In this document: piece by piece, positions 35,626 to 43,118 of the stretch
Layout: every line of letters starts with the position of its first letter
Position numbering within the stretch: the first letter of the stretch is position 1
Origin: Anaerolineae bacterium
GTDB taxonomy: Bacteria; Chloroflexota; Anaerolineae; Aggregatilineales; Phototrophicaceae
NCBI GenBank assembly: GCA_022825675.1
Contig: JAJDWK010000011.1
Span: 1 to 55,144 of the forward strand
DNA: 55,144 nucleotides
Direction: 5' to 3'
Notes under the pieces: generated by a model
What the model saw: only the letters and a program-made list of their open reading frames with translations
Database searches by the model: none
Told to the model about the DNA's origin: nothing
Program-made: the position numbers and the translations under genes

Positions 35626-36702
35626 ATGCTGGAAAAATTAGCCGAAGTCGAAAACCGATTTATCGAACTGGAAGGCATGCTTGGCGACCCCGATATCGCC
35701 ACCGATTACGAAAAAGTGGCGGAATTGGCAAAAGAACGGGCGAGCCTAAGCGATATTGTGGACGCCTATCGGCGGTATCGGCGGCAAGCGCAGGAGCTTG
35801 AAGAGGCGCAGGAATTGCTGCGGGAGGCTGAAGACGCCGAGCTGCGCGAGCTTGCCGGCGAAGAAATCGCCGAATTGGAAGCGAGCAATGCTGAGCTCCT
35901 GGAAGCGCTGCGGCTGATGCTGCTGCCGAAAGACCCGCGCGACAGCAAAAATGTCATCGTGGAGATCCGCGCTGGCGCTGGCGGCGATGAAGCTGGCATC
36001 TTCGCTGGCGATTTGCTGCGCATGTATACGCGCTACGCCGAATCCAAGCGCTGGAAGCCAGAGATGCTGGATATCAACGAGCAGGGCAACGGCGTCTTCA
36101 AAAACATCACCTTTGAAATCAAGGGCGAGGGCGCCTTCAGCCGGCTGAAATATGAAAGCGGCGTGCACCGCGTGCAGCGCGTCCCGACGACAGAATCCCA
36201 AGGGCGCATCCACACCAGCACCGCCACGGTCGCCGTTCTGGCGGAGATGGACGAGGTTGATGTGCAGCTGAATATGGCGGATGTCGAGACCCAGGTCTTC
36301 CGCGCGCGCGGCGCTGGCGGGCAATCGGTGAACACCACCGATTCCGCCGTCCGCCTGATACACAAGCCGACTGGCTTGGTCGTCGAGATGCAGGATGAGC
36401 GCAGCCAATTGCAGAATAAACTGCGCGCCAAACAAGTGCTGATTGCCCGCTTGTACGAGGCGGAGGTGGAACGGCAGCGCAGTGAACGGGAAGCCGAGCG
36501 CCGCGGGCAAGTCGGCAGCGGCGACCGCAGCGAAAAAATCCGCACTTACAATTACCCGCAAGGGCGCGTGACCGACCATCGCATCGGCTATAGCAGCTAC
36601 AACCTGCCGGCGGTCATGGATGGCGAGCTTGATGTCTTCATCGATCAGCTGGCGACGCAGCAGCAAGCCGAGCAATTGCTGGCGGGCGGCGCGGACGGAT
36701 GA
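35626..36702 (+). CDS. prfA: Peptide chain release factor 1
   Basis: RF1 reads UAA and UAG in the ribosome and frees the finished protein. The 358-residue protein has the PxT stop-codon motif as PTT (RVQRVPTTESQGRIHTS), the catalytic GGQ at 231-233 (GAGGQSVNTTDSAVR), and the usual ERSQLQNKLRAK and GDRSEKIRTYNYPQGRVTDHR. The start is ATG 35626 (MLEKLAEVENRF), since homology begins there, though the frame is open to 35527. prmC overlaps its stop by 4 bp. Confidence 0.97.
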   Translation: MLEKLAEVENRFIELEGMLGDPDIATDYEKVAELAKERASLSDIVDAYRRYRRQAQELEEAQELLREAEDAELRELAGEEIAELEASNAELLEALRLMLLPKDPRDSKNVIVEIRAGAGGDEAGIFAGDLLRMYTRYAESKRWKPEMLDINEQGNGVFKNITFEIKGEGAFSRLKYESGVHRVQRVPTTESQGRIHTSTATVAVLAEMDEVDVQLNMADVETQVFRARGAGGQSVNTTDSAVRLIHKPTGLVVEMQDERSQLQNKLRAKQVLIARLYEAEVERQRSEREAERRGQVGSGDRSEKIRTYNYPQGRVTDHRIGYSSYNLPAVMDGELDVFIDQLATQQQAEQLLAGGADG

Positions 36703-37571
36703 CGCCGCGCCCAGCCGGCGCGGCGCAGGACTTCAGCACGGTCAAAGCGGCGCTGGCGACCGCCCGCGCCATGCTCAGCCGCTCGCCCTCGGCGGCGCTG
36801 GACGCGCAAGTGCTGCTGGCGCATGCGCTGCAAGTTGAGCGCGCATTCCTCTTCGCGCATGGAGAAGCTGCCGTAAGCCCGGCGCAGCAGCGCGCGCTGT
36901 TGGCGCTTTTGCAGCGCCGCGCCGCCGGCGAGCCAATCGCCTACATCACCGGCAGCAAAGGCTTCTACGATGTCGAGCTGGCGGTGTCGCCAGCGGTGCT
37001 GATACCCCGCCCGGAAACCGAATTGCTGCTGGAAGCGGCGCTGCATATCACGGCGGGGCAGCGGACGCCGCGCACTGCCGCCGATATTGGCGCTGGCAGC
37101 GGCGCGCTGGCGATTGCCTTCGCCCGCAAGCGCCCAGACTGCGCTGTCTTCGCCACCGATATCAGCGCCGCCGCGCTGGACATCGCCCGCGCTAACGCCG
37201 CCCGGCTCCGGGCGCGAGTCAGCTTCCTGCAGGGCGACCTCGCGCTGCCCTTAAGCGCGCGTGGCATCCAGGTTGAGCTGCTGCTGGCGAACCTGCCCTA
37301 TATCGCCAGCGCCGAGCTCCCGCGCCTGCAAGTCAGCCATTATGAGCCGCGCCTGGCGCTGGACGGCGGCGCTGATGGCTTGCGCCTGATAGAGCGGCTG
37401 CTGTCGCAATTGCCCGCTGTCTGCGCTCCAGGTGCCTGGGTGCTGCTCGAAATTGGCGCTGACCAGGGCGAGCGCGCCGCCGCGCTCCTGCGCGCCCGCC
37501 TCGGGCTTGACTGCGCCATCTTGCCCGATTATGCGGGCTTGGACCGCATAATGAGTTTCCAACTCGGCTGA
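36699..37571 (+). CDS. prmC: Release factor glutamine methyltransferase
   Basis: PrmC methylates the Gln of the GGQ motif in RF1 and RF2, using SAM. The 290-residue protein has an N-terminal helical domain and the SAM loop ADIGAGSGALAIAFARKRP, with FYDVELAVSPAVLIPRPETE before it. The substrate motif NPPY reads NLPY (LLANLPYIASAEL), a variant also seen in other lines. ATGA overlap with prfA shows translational coupling, and the pairing supports the call. Confidence 0.93.
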   Translation: MTPRPAGAAQDFSTVKAALATARAMLSRSPSAALDAQVLLAHALQVERAFLFAHGEAAVSPAQQRALLALLQRRAAGEPIAYITGSKGFYDVELAVSPAVLIPRPETELLLEAALHITAGQRTPRTAADIGAGSGALAIAFARKRPDCAVFATDISAAALDIARANAARLRARVSFLQGDLALPLSARGIQVELLLANLPYIASAELPRLQVSHYEPRLALDGGADGLRLIERLLSQLPAVCAPGAWVLLEIGADQGERAAALLRARLGLDCAILPDYAGLDRIMSFQLG

Positions 37572-37756
37572 TACCTCTGGCATTTGCGGGCATTTAAGCG
37601 AAATGCCCCTGCATCGCCCTCTTTCTGCAGATGTTCTTGAAAACTTTGCGCCCGCATCCAGGCGCGGGATAACCCAGGCTCTACTATAATCAATACTTAC
37701 AATGACCTTGCCCCGCGCGAAGTATTGAGGAAGCCAGCCGCCGGCAGAACGACAGC

Positions 37757-39043
37757 ATGGACGAGCCGAGACAAGACGCGAACGCTGCGCTAAACGCTGG
37801 CTTGGGCGATGTGCACCGCTTTAGCACCGCCGGCGAGTCGCTGTTTCGCCGTTTGTATCGGCGGCTGAACCGCCGCCAGCAGCTGGAGCTTGACCTGCAG
37901 CAGCAATCGGCGCTGCTGCAAGAACAGGCATCCGCCCAAGAGCGCCTGCAAAAGCAATTCAACCGCTTGCAAAATGCGCACAGCCGCGGCAGCAGCCAAT
38001 TGGAGCAGCTGACCGCAGTGCTGGGCAGCCTGGAAGAGGGCATCATCGTGCAAGAGGCGAGCGGCAAAATCACGATGATGAACCGCGCCGCGGAAGCGAT
38101 GCTGGGCGGCAAACGGGCTTTCTGGGAAAGCGACCTTGGCGCTTTGTTCGAGCGCTATCGTGATGTCGAAGAAGCCGCCGCCGAGCTGAGCCCGCTGGCT
38201 GAAACCGGCGAAATCCCGCTCAATGACCGCATCCTGCGCGGGCAGCTGATTGCCATCGGCGACGAAAATCAAAAGCGCATCGGCAGCGTGTTCATCCTGC
38301 GCGATATCACCTACGATGCCCTGGCTGCCCGCTTGAAAGACGGCTTCGTCAGCCAAATCGCCACCCAGCTGGAAAAACCCGCCAGCGTCATCCGCCTCGC
38401 CACCGAGTTGTTGAGCGGGCAGCCGGAAGATGCGGCGGTCAACCAGCGCCTGCTGGAAAAGCTGCTGGGCAATGTGGACGCGCTCGACCGGCTGGGGCTG
38501 GAATTGCTGGATATCGCGCGCGTGGCGGCGGGGGATTTTGCGCTGCAGCGGGAGCCAGTTGCGGTCGAAGCGGCGATATGGGCGGTCGTCAACGGCATCA
38601 GCGCCGAGGTCAAAAGCCGCGGCATCGACCTGCTGGTGATGACCCGCGCTTTGAGCGGCGCCCGCGTCCAGGGCGATGCCAGCCGCTTGCAATGGGCGCT
38701 GGCGCATCTCATCCGCAACGGCGTCGCCTACAATCGTGAGCATGGTTATGTAGCGGTGGCGGCGCGCGTCGAAGGCCGCCAGGGCAAGCCCTATGCGCTC
38801 ATCAGCGTCAGCGATAATGGCATCGGCATCCCCAGCGCCGAGCTGCCGCATATCTTCGAGCGTTTTTATCGCGGGCAGCGTGAGGGCGCGCCGCCGGGTT
38901 TGGGGCAGGGCTTATTTGTGGCAAAAGCCATCTGCGAAGCGCACCGCGGCTTCATCGAGGCGCAGAGCCGGGAAAATGTCGGCAGCCTCTTCACGATGGG
39001 CTTGCCGATGCTGGCAGATACCGCGCCCAGCGCCGCCGGCTGA
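37757..39043 (+). CDS. PAS-domain histidine-kinase-like protein lacking the phospho-His
   Basis: The 428-residue protein has a coiled coil (about 35-80), a PAS domain (83-190, VLGSLEEGIIVQEASGKI), a HisKA-like helix and a HATPase domain: N321 in HLIRNGVAYN, DNGIGIP at 353-359, FERFYRG and GLGQGLFVAK. The place of the phosphorylated His, SHELRTP in most kinases, is ATQLEKP (202-208), with T203. The ATP site is otherwise normal. It may be a pseudokinase or pass signals another way; this is inference. No membrane segment is seen. A lone TATAAT at 37685-37690 may be its -10. Confidence 0.8.
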   Translation: MDEPRQDANAALNAGLGDVHRFSTAGESLFRRLYRRLNRRQQLELDLQQQSALLQEQASAQERLQKQFNRLQNAHSRGSSQLEQLTAVLGSLEEGIIVQEASGKITMMNRAAEAMLGGKRAFWESDLGALFERYRDVEEAAAELSPLAETGEIPLNDRILRGQLIAIGDENQKRIGSVFILRDITYDALAARLKDGFVSQIATQLEKPASVIRLATELLSGQPEDAAVNQRLLEKLLGNVDALDRLGLELLDIARVAAGDFALQREPVAVEAAIWAVVNGISAEVKSRGIDLLVMTRALSGARVQGDASRLQWALAHLIRNGVAYNREHGYVAVAARVEGRQGKPYALISVSDNGIGIPSAELPHIFERFYRGQREGAPPGLGQGLFVAKAICEAHRGFIEAQSRENVGSLFTMGLPMLADTAPSAAG

Positions 39044-39057
39044 GCGCAGCGGAAACT

Positions 39058-39528
39058 ATGCCATATCTCATTGATGGGCACAATCTCATCGCCGCGCTGC
39101 CCGATATCAGCCTGGCGGACCCAAACGATGAAGCGCAACTGGTGCTGAAGCTCAGGGGGTTCGCCGCCGCCAAGCGCAAGCGATGCACAGTTGTCTTTGA
39201 TGGCGGGCTGCCGGGCGGGCGCTCGTCGCTGTCAACGCGCGGCGTCACTGTGATTTTTGCCGCCGAAAAACATAGTGATGCCGACAGCCTCATCAAGAGG
39301 CGCATCAGCAGCTTGCGGGACGGCAAAGGCTGGATAGTTGTGAGCTCTGACCGCGATATCCTGGCGCATGCCCGCCGCCAGCGCGTCTCAACGCTGACGG
39401 CGCTGCAATTCGCCGAGCGGCTGGGGCGGCGTCCCGCGCCGTCAGCGCCCGCTGCGGGGGAAGAAATCAGCCCAGCAATCTCGCAGGAAGATGTCGAAGA
39501 ATGGCTGGGAATCTTTGGCGACCGCTAG
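39058..39528 (+). CDS. NYN-domain RNA-binding nuclease-like protein (YacP type)
   Basis: The 156-residue protein starts YLIDGHNLIAALP with the NYN/PIN acidic residue in DGHN, then TVVFDGG, HSDADSLIKRRI and IVVSSDRDILAHARRQ, which are the further Asp residues of the site. YacP-type NYN proteins are thought to cleave or process RNA. The C-terminal 35 residues look disordered. It lies 14 bp after the kinase-like gene and just before a tRNA cluster; any link to tRNA is speculation. Confidence 0.8.
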   Translation: MPYLIDGHNLIAALPDISLADPNDEAQLVLKLRGFAAAKRKRCTVVFDGGLPGGRSSLSTRGVTVIFAAEKHSDADSLIKRRISSLRDGKGWIVVSSDRDILAHARRQRVSTLTALQFAERLGRRPAPSAPAAGEEISPAISQEDVEEWLGIFGDR

Positions 39529-39559
39529 CCGCCTCAAAGGCTGGGCGGCGGATTGAGGC

Positions 39560-39588
39560 TTTACGCCGCTGCGCCCTGCGGGTATGAT
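39560..39588 (+). promoter_or_regulatory. Promoter of the tRNA cluster
   Basis: TTTACG (39560-39565), 17 bp, TATGAT (39583-39588). The start near 39595 would be about 5 bases before tRNA-Pro. Confidence 0.55.
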
Positions 39589-39599
39589 GGGCGCGCTTG

Positions 39600-39673
39600 C
39601 GGGGCATGGCGCAGTCCGGTAGCGCGCACGGTTTGGGTCCGTGAGGTCCCCGGTTCGAATCCGGGTGCCCCGA
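39600..39673 (+). tRNA. tRNA-Pro (TGG)
   Basis: The 74-nt cloverleaf has acceptor arms CGGGGCA/TGCCCCG and anticodon stem CACGG with loop TTTGGGT (anticodon TGG). The T-arm is GGTTCGAATCC. It is the first of three tRNAs in a row; CCA is not encoded. Confidence 0.95.
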
Positions 39674-39676
39674 CTG

Positions 39677-39747
39677 GCGGGTATGGTGTAACGGTAGCAC
39701 TCCACCCTTCCAAGGTGTCAGTACGGGTTCGAATCCCGTTACCCGCT
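39677..39747 (+). tRNA. tRNA-Gly (TCC)
   Basis: The 71-nt cloverleaf has acceptor arms GCGGGTA/TACCCGC and anticodon loop CTTCCAA (anticodon TCC). The closing base pair of the anticodon stem is a C/T mismatch, but the rest is standard. It lies 3 bp after tRNA-Pro. Confidence 0.93.
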
Positions 39748-39761
39748 CTCGGCGGCAGCGC

Positions 39762-39834
<73 letters not shown>

Positions 39835-39873
39835 CAAATTCTTCAATCAGGGCGCGTTTTTGCGCCGATGCCA

Positions 39874-40674
39874 TCAGCGCCAGCGCCGATGATCTTTGAT
39901 TTTGTCATACGCGGAGCTGACTTCTTTGAAGCGCCGCTCCGCCTCCGCTTTGTCATGGCGGCTGACATCGGGGTGATATTCGCGCGCCAGCTTGCGGAAG
40001 GCTTCTTTGACCGCTTCCTGCCCCGCGCCAACTTCAATCTCCAGCGCCAGGTAGGCGGCGCTGATTTGTTCGGCTGGTGTGCCGAGGGCGCGCGCGCCCC
40101 GCGTCCGATGGTGGAAGCGCTGCCGCGCCCGTTCTTCGCTCAAGCGGCGTTTGAAGCGGGACGAGATGATATCGCCGACCAGCCAATTGCCGCGGATATT
40201 GCTCGTCACCTCCCGCCGCCGCACAGAAACGGCTTCGAATGGAAAATCAAGCGTGTGCCAGCAGGCGAAGATACCGCGCTCGGCGGTCTCTTCCAAGTTG
40301 ACCTGCCGCAGGCTGATGCCGCCCGCGCCCAGGTTGTAGGCGGGTATCGCGCCCAAGTTGAGAACGCGCAGGTCATCTTGCCATTGCCGCAAGCGCAGGC
40401 AGGCACCATCAGCGGGCAGCAGCGCCGCCTCCAGCAGAATGAGCGTGCCGATGCCGCCGCCGCTATTGCCTTTGAGCAGGCTCTTGAGCTCGCGCTGTTT
40501 GGGCGCCCGCCCCATGAGATAGATATGCAGCCGGCTGTTCAGCCAGGTTTCGACGCGGATATCCGGCTCAATGAGGCGCGTGGTCAAGCTGGCTTCGGGG
40601 CGGGCGCTGGCATAGCGCACATCCTGTATCGCCCGGAAGCGCCGCGCGAGTTCCTGCACATAGTCTGCTGGCAT
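39874..40674 (-). CDS. Protein with C-terminal J domain
   Basis: The 266-residue protein has a J domain at its C-terminus (about 205-266): VKEAFRKLAREYHPDVSRHDKAE with the HPD motif and RRFKEVSSAYDKIKD. J domains stimulate DnaK. The first 200 residues are mixed alpha/beta with ISLRQVNLEETAERGIFACW; I do not recognise a family there. No membrane segment is seen. Start ATG 40674 (MPADYVQE) has GGGAGAGAAG upstream; ATG 40764 is in frame but leads with odd text. The J domain at the end, not the start, is less usual. Confidence 0.75.
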   Translation of the reverse strand: MPADYVQELARRFRAIQDVRYASARPEASLTTRLIEPDIRVETWLNSRLHIYLMGRAPKQRELKSLLKGNSGGGIGTLILLEAALLPADGACLRLRQWQDDLRVLNLGAIPAYNLGAGGISLRQVNLEETAERGIFACWHTLDFPFEAVSVRRREVTSNIRGNWLVGDIISSRFKRRLSEERARQRFHHRTRGARALGTPAEQISAAYLALEIEVGAGQEAVKEAFRKLAREYHPDVSRHDKAEAERRFKEVSSAYDKIKDHRRWR

Positions 40675-40854
40675 CTGCTTCTCTCCCGCCGCTGGCATCG
40701 CTCTATGATAGGACGAAGCGGCGGGATTTGTCAAAGGCGGGGCGTGGCTCCAGCGCAACTGCATAAACAGTTATTCACCACTGAACTTCCTCCGATTATG
40801 TGGATAGCCAAGTTGTCCAATATAATCCCTTGAGAAAGGCAGGTGAAACACACA

Positions 40855-40932
40855 TGAGACGGGGCAATTCGTTTCCAGCAGCGGGCTATGCTACACTAGC
40901 GTCACCGCAAGAGAGTATGCGAGAAAGCTGAT
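40855..40932 (+). other. Possible 25-codon leader frame before the UDG gene
   Basis: ATG 40855, with AAGGCAGGTGA upstream, opens a 25-codon frame whose TGA overlaps the UDG ATG (TGATG, 40930-40933). A TATAAT lies near 40820. The UDG has little ribosome site of its own, so coupling is possible, but nothing else supports the peptide. Confidence 0.2.
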
Positions 40933-41563
40933 GTCCGCCGATCGCACCGAGCAGCTGCGCGCCATTCGGGACGCCGTGCTCAACCTGACCGAATCCCCGC
41001 TATATGAGTACCGGACGCTTAACAAGTATTTCCCGGTGTTGGGGCAGGGCGACCACAACGCCACAATCATGTTCATCGGCGAGGCGCCGGGCAAAAACGA
41101 AGCCGAGACCGGGCGTCCTTTCTGCGGCGCATCGGGCAGGGTTTTGGACGAATTGCTCGCTTCCATCGATTTGCGGCGCGAAGATGTCTATGTTACCAAC
41201 ATCCTCAAAGACCGCCCGCCAAACAATCGTGATCCACTAAAGGCGGAAATCGAGCTTTACGCGCCTTTCCTCGAACGGCAGATTGATATAATTCAGCCCA
41301 AAGTCATCGCGACGCTTGGGCGCTTTGCCATGGGCTTCATCCTGCGACATTTTGGCGCTTCCCAAGCCAACCAGAAAATCAGCCAGCTGCACGGCAGCGC
41401 CATCACAGTGCGGGCGAGTTATGGCAAGGCGGTGGTCTTGCCGCTGTTTCATCCCGCCGCCGCTCTCTATAACGCCAGCCAGCGCGACACTTTAGAAGCC
41501 GATTTCCAGGTCTTAAAACAGTTTATTTCCCAAGAGCGCTCGACCCCCATGCGCCTGCTGTAG
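40931..41563 (+). CDS. Family 4 uracil-DNA glycosylase-like, without Fe-S cysteines
   Basis: UDGs cut uracil out of DNA in base excision repair. The 210-residue protein has the family 4 motifs GEAPG (50-54), EAETGRPFCGASGR and the late HPAAAL (174-179), with VYVTNILKDRPPNNR between. Classic family 4 enzymes bind a 4Fe-4S cluster with four Cys. Here those places are L19, S22, D94 and Y110, so the cluster is absent. The fold and active site look whole. It may have a different substrate or be a cluster-free form. Confidence 0.85.
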   Translation: MSADRTEQLRAIRDAVLNLTESPLYEYRTLNKYFPVLGQGDHNATIMFIGEAPGKNEAETGRPFCGASGRVLDELLASIDLRREDVYVTNILKDRPPNNRDPLKAEIELYAPFLERQIDIIQPKVIATLGRFAMGFILRHFGASQANQKISQLHGSAITVRASYGKAVVLPLFHPAAALYNASQRDTLEADFQVLKQFISQERSTPMRLL

Positions 41564-41594
41564 CGCCGATATCGGCGGGAGGAACACAATCACC

Positions 41595-42164
41595 ATGATA
41601 CTCGAACGGCAATATCTCAAAGTAGAAGAGTTTCTCGCTCTCAGCGAACAACCCGAATATGCGGACCGCCGCGTCGAACTCATCGAAGGAGAAATTGTTG
41701 AAATGCCACATCCAAGCCCACTTCATGCCGCGATTCTCGCTGACCTGTCTGCTTCACTTACCCTGTATGGAAAGCGGACGGGACAGGGGCGAGTCTTCGC
41801 GGGGAATGCGCCATTCATCCTTGAGCGCAGTCTCGCCGGCAGGGATACCCTGCGCGGCATTGACATCGCCTTTGTCGCCGCCGACCGGTTGCCGCCATCC
41901 CTGCCCACAAAGCCTTTTTCAATCGCGCCTGACCTGGCGGTCGAAATCATTTCCCCCAGCAATTCCGCCGCTGATATCGAAAAGAAAATCCAGCAATTGC
42001 TGCGGGCAGGCACGCGCCTAATCTGGATTGTCTACCCGGAGCTGCGTTGCGTGATCGTGCATAGGGCGAGCGGCTCGGTAACTTTGAGCGACTCTGACAT
42101 TCTTAGCGGTGGCGATGTCTTGCCTGGCTTCACGCTCGCGGTCGCTGATATATTTCCCAATTAG
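41595..42164 (+). CDS. Uma2-family nuclease-like protein (DUF820)
   Basis: The 189-residue protein matches Uma2: YLKVEEFLALSEQPEYADRRVELIEGEIVEMP, then GIDIAFVAADRLPP and APDLAVEIISPSNSAADIEKKIQQLLRAGTRLIWIVYP. The acid residues and Lys fit a PD-(D/E)xK core. The family is very common in Chloroflexi and cyanobacteria, often in many copies; its role is unknown, though mobile or restriction-like roles are discussed. It follows the UDG by 31 bp. Confidence 0.88.
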   Translation: MILERQYLKVEEFLALSEQPEYADRRVELIEGEIVEMPHPSPLHAAILADLSASLTLYGKRTGQGRVFAGNAPFILERSLAGRDTLRGIDIAFVAADRLPPSLPTKPFSIAPDLAVEIISPSNSAADIEKKIQQLLRAGTRLIWIVYPELRCVIVHRASGSVTLSDSDILSGGDVLPGFTLAVADIFPN

Positions 42165-42190
42165 CGCGCTCAATCCCCCGCTTTTAGTCT

Positions 42191-42868
42191 ATGCCAGACC
42201 ATGCCGATGTTGACGCCCTCGTAAAAACCTTGTGGGACTATATGCTTGTCGGGCAGGCGTTGCGGCGCGCCGACTGCATCTTTGTGCTGGGCAGCTACGA
42301 CATCCGCGTCGCCGATTACGCCATCAAGCTCTTCCAGGCAGGCTGGGCGCCGATGCTGCTGTTCTCTGGCGGCGTGCAGCAGCGGAACGCGGCGCTTAAT
42401 GTATTTTGGGACGCGCCCGAAGCCGAGGTTTTCGCCCGCCGCGCCCGCGCTAATGACATCCCCGAGTCGCGTCTGCTCATCGAAAAGCGCGCGACAAATA
42501 CCGGCGAAAATTTCAGCTTCAGCCGTGATTTGCTAGAGGCGCAGGGCTATGCCTTTAAGAGTTTCATCCTTGTGCAAAAGCCCTTCATGGAGCGGCGCGT
42601 TTGGGCGACCGCGCTCAAACGCTGGCGAGATTTTGAATGTGTTGTAACTTCCCCGCCGATCGCCTGCCGCGACTATCTCAACGGCGCTTTGCCGCGGGAT
42701 GCGCTCATCCAACATATCGTCGGCGACTTCCAGCGGATTAAGGTCTACGGCGAAAATGGCTTCCAAGCGCCGCAAGCAATCCCCGAGGAGGCTTGGCATG
42801 CCTTCGAGACTTTGGTCGCGCTGGGCTATGACAAGCATCTGGTCGGAGAAACCGCAACACAATCTTGA
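42191..42868 (+). CDS. YdcF/DUF218 family protein
   Basis: The 225-residue protein has the DUF218 pattern: ADCIFVLGSYDIRVADYAIKLF, LLFSGGVQQ, EAEVFARRARANDIPESRLLIEK, then TNTGENFSFSRDLL. These proteins have a Rossmann-like fold and some bind SAM or act on wall precursors; function here is not known. There is no membrane segment, so this is the short soluble type. The right end of the gene runs straight into an inverted-repeat element. Confidence 0.85.
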   Translation: MPDHADVDALVKTLWDYMLVGQALRRADCIFVLGSYDIRVADYAIKLFQAGWAPMLLFSGGVQQRNAALNVFWDAPEAEVFARRARANDIPESRLLIEKRATNTGENFSFSRDLLEAQGYAFKSFILVQKPFMERRVWATALKRWRDFECVVTSPPIACRDYLNGALPRDALIQHIVGDFQRIKVYGENGFQAPQAIPEEAWHAFETLVALGYDKHLVGETATQS

Positions 42869-43053
42869 CCACCGAGCACACAGAAGTACATGCAAGTAAG
42901 TCATGCGAAAATAGAATGGCTTCATTGGCGCAATGCTCGCGCTAGATCCCAACGGTAAGGGCGAGCCGGTGGCTCGCCCGTCGTTACAACAGAGCCACAG
43001 AAACACAGAGATTTCCTCATTTTTTCTCGGTGTATCTCGGTGTACTCGGTGGT
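42868..43053. repeat. 186-bp inverted-repeat element (ACCACCGAG ends)
   Basis: Ends ACCACCGAG (42868-42876) and CTCGGTGGT (43045-43053) are exact inverses. Inside are a 20-bp phrase at 42891-42910 (TGCAAG[T/C]AAGTCA[T/C]GCGAAA, also at 50151), a perfect 9-bp hairpin at about 42959-42979 (GGGCGAGCC arms), and CCACAGAAACACAGAG. The element at 50071 has the same length and similar ends. The first base is the last of the YdcF stop codon. Confidence 0.65.
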
Positions 43054-43118
43054 AAAAATCCTTGTCGAATCTCCGCGCCTGCGACTTGGGAAGTGCTGCG
43101 CTATGGGCCAACCAGCAA

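Noticed and set aside
37790..38851. A 353-residue minus-strand frame opposite the kinase-like gene.
   Set aside because: It mirrors GC-rich codon use on the other strand; the plus strand carries PAS and HATPase motifs.
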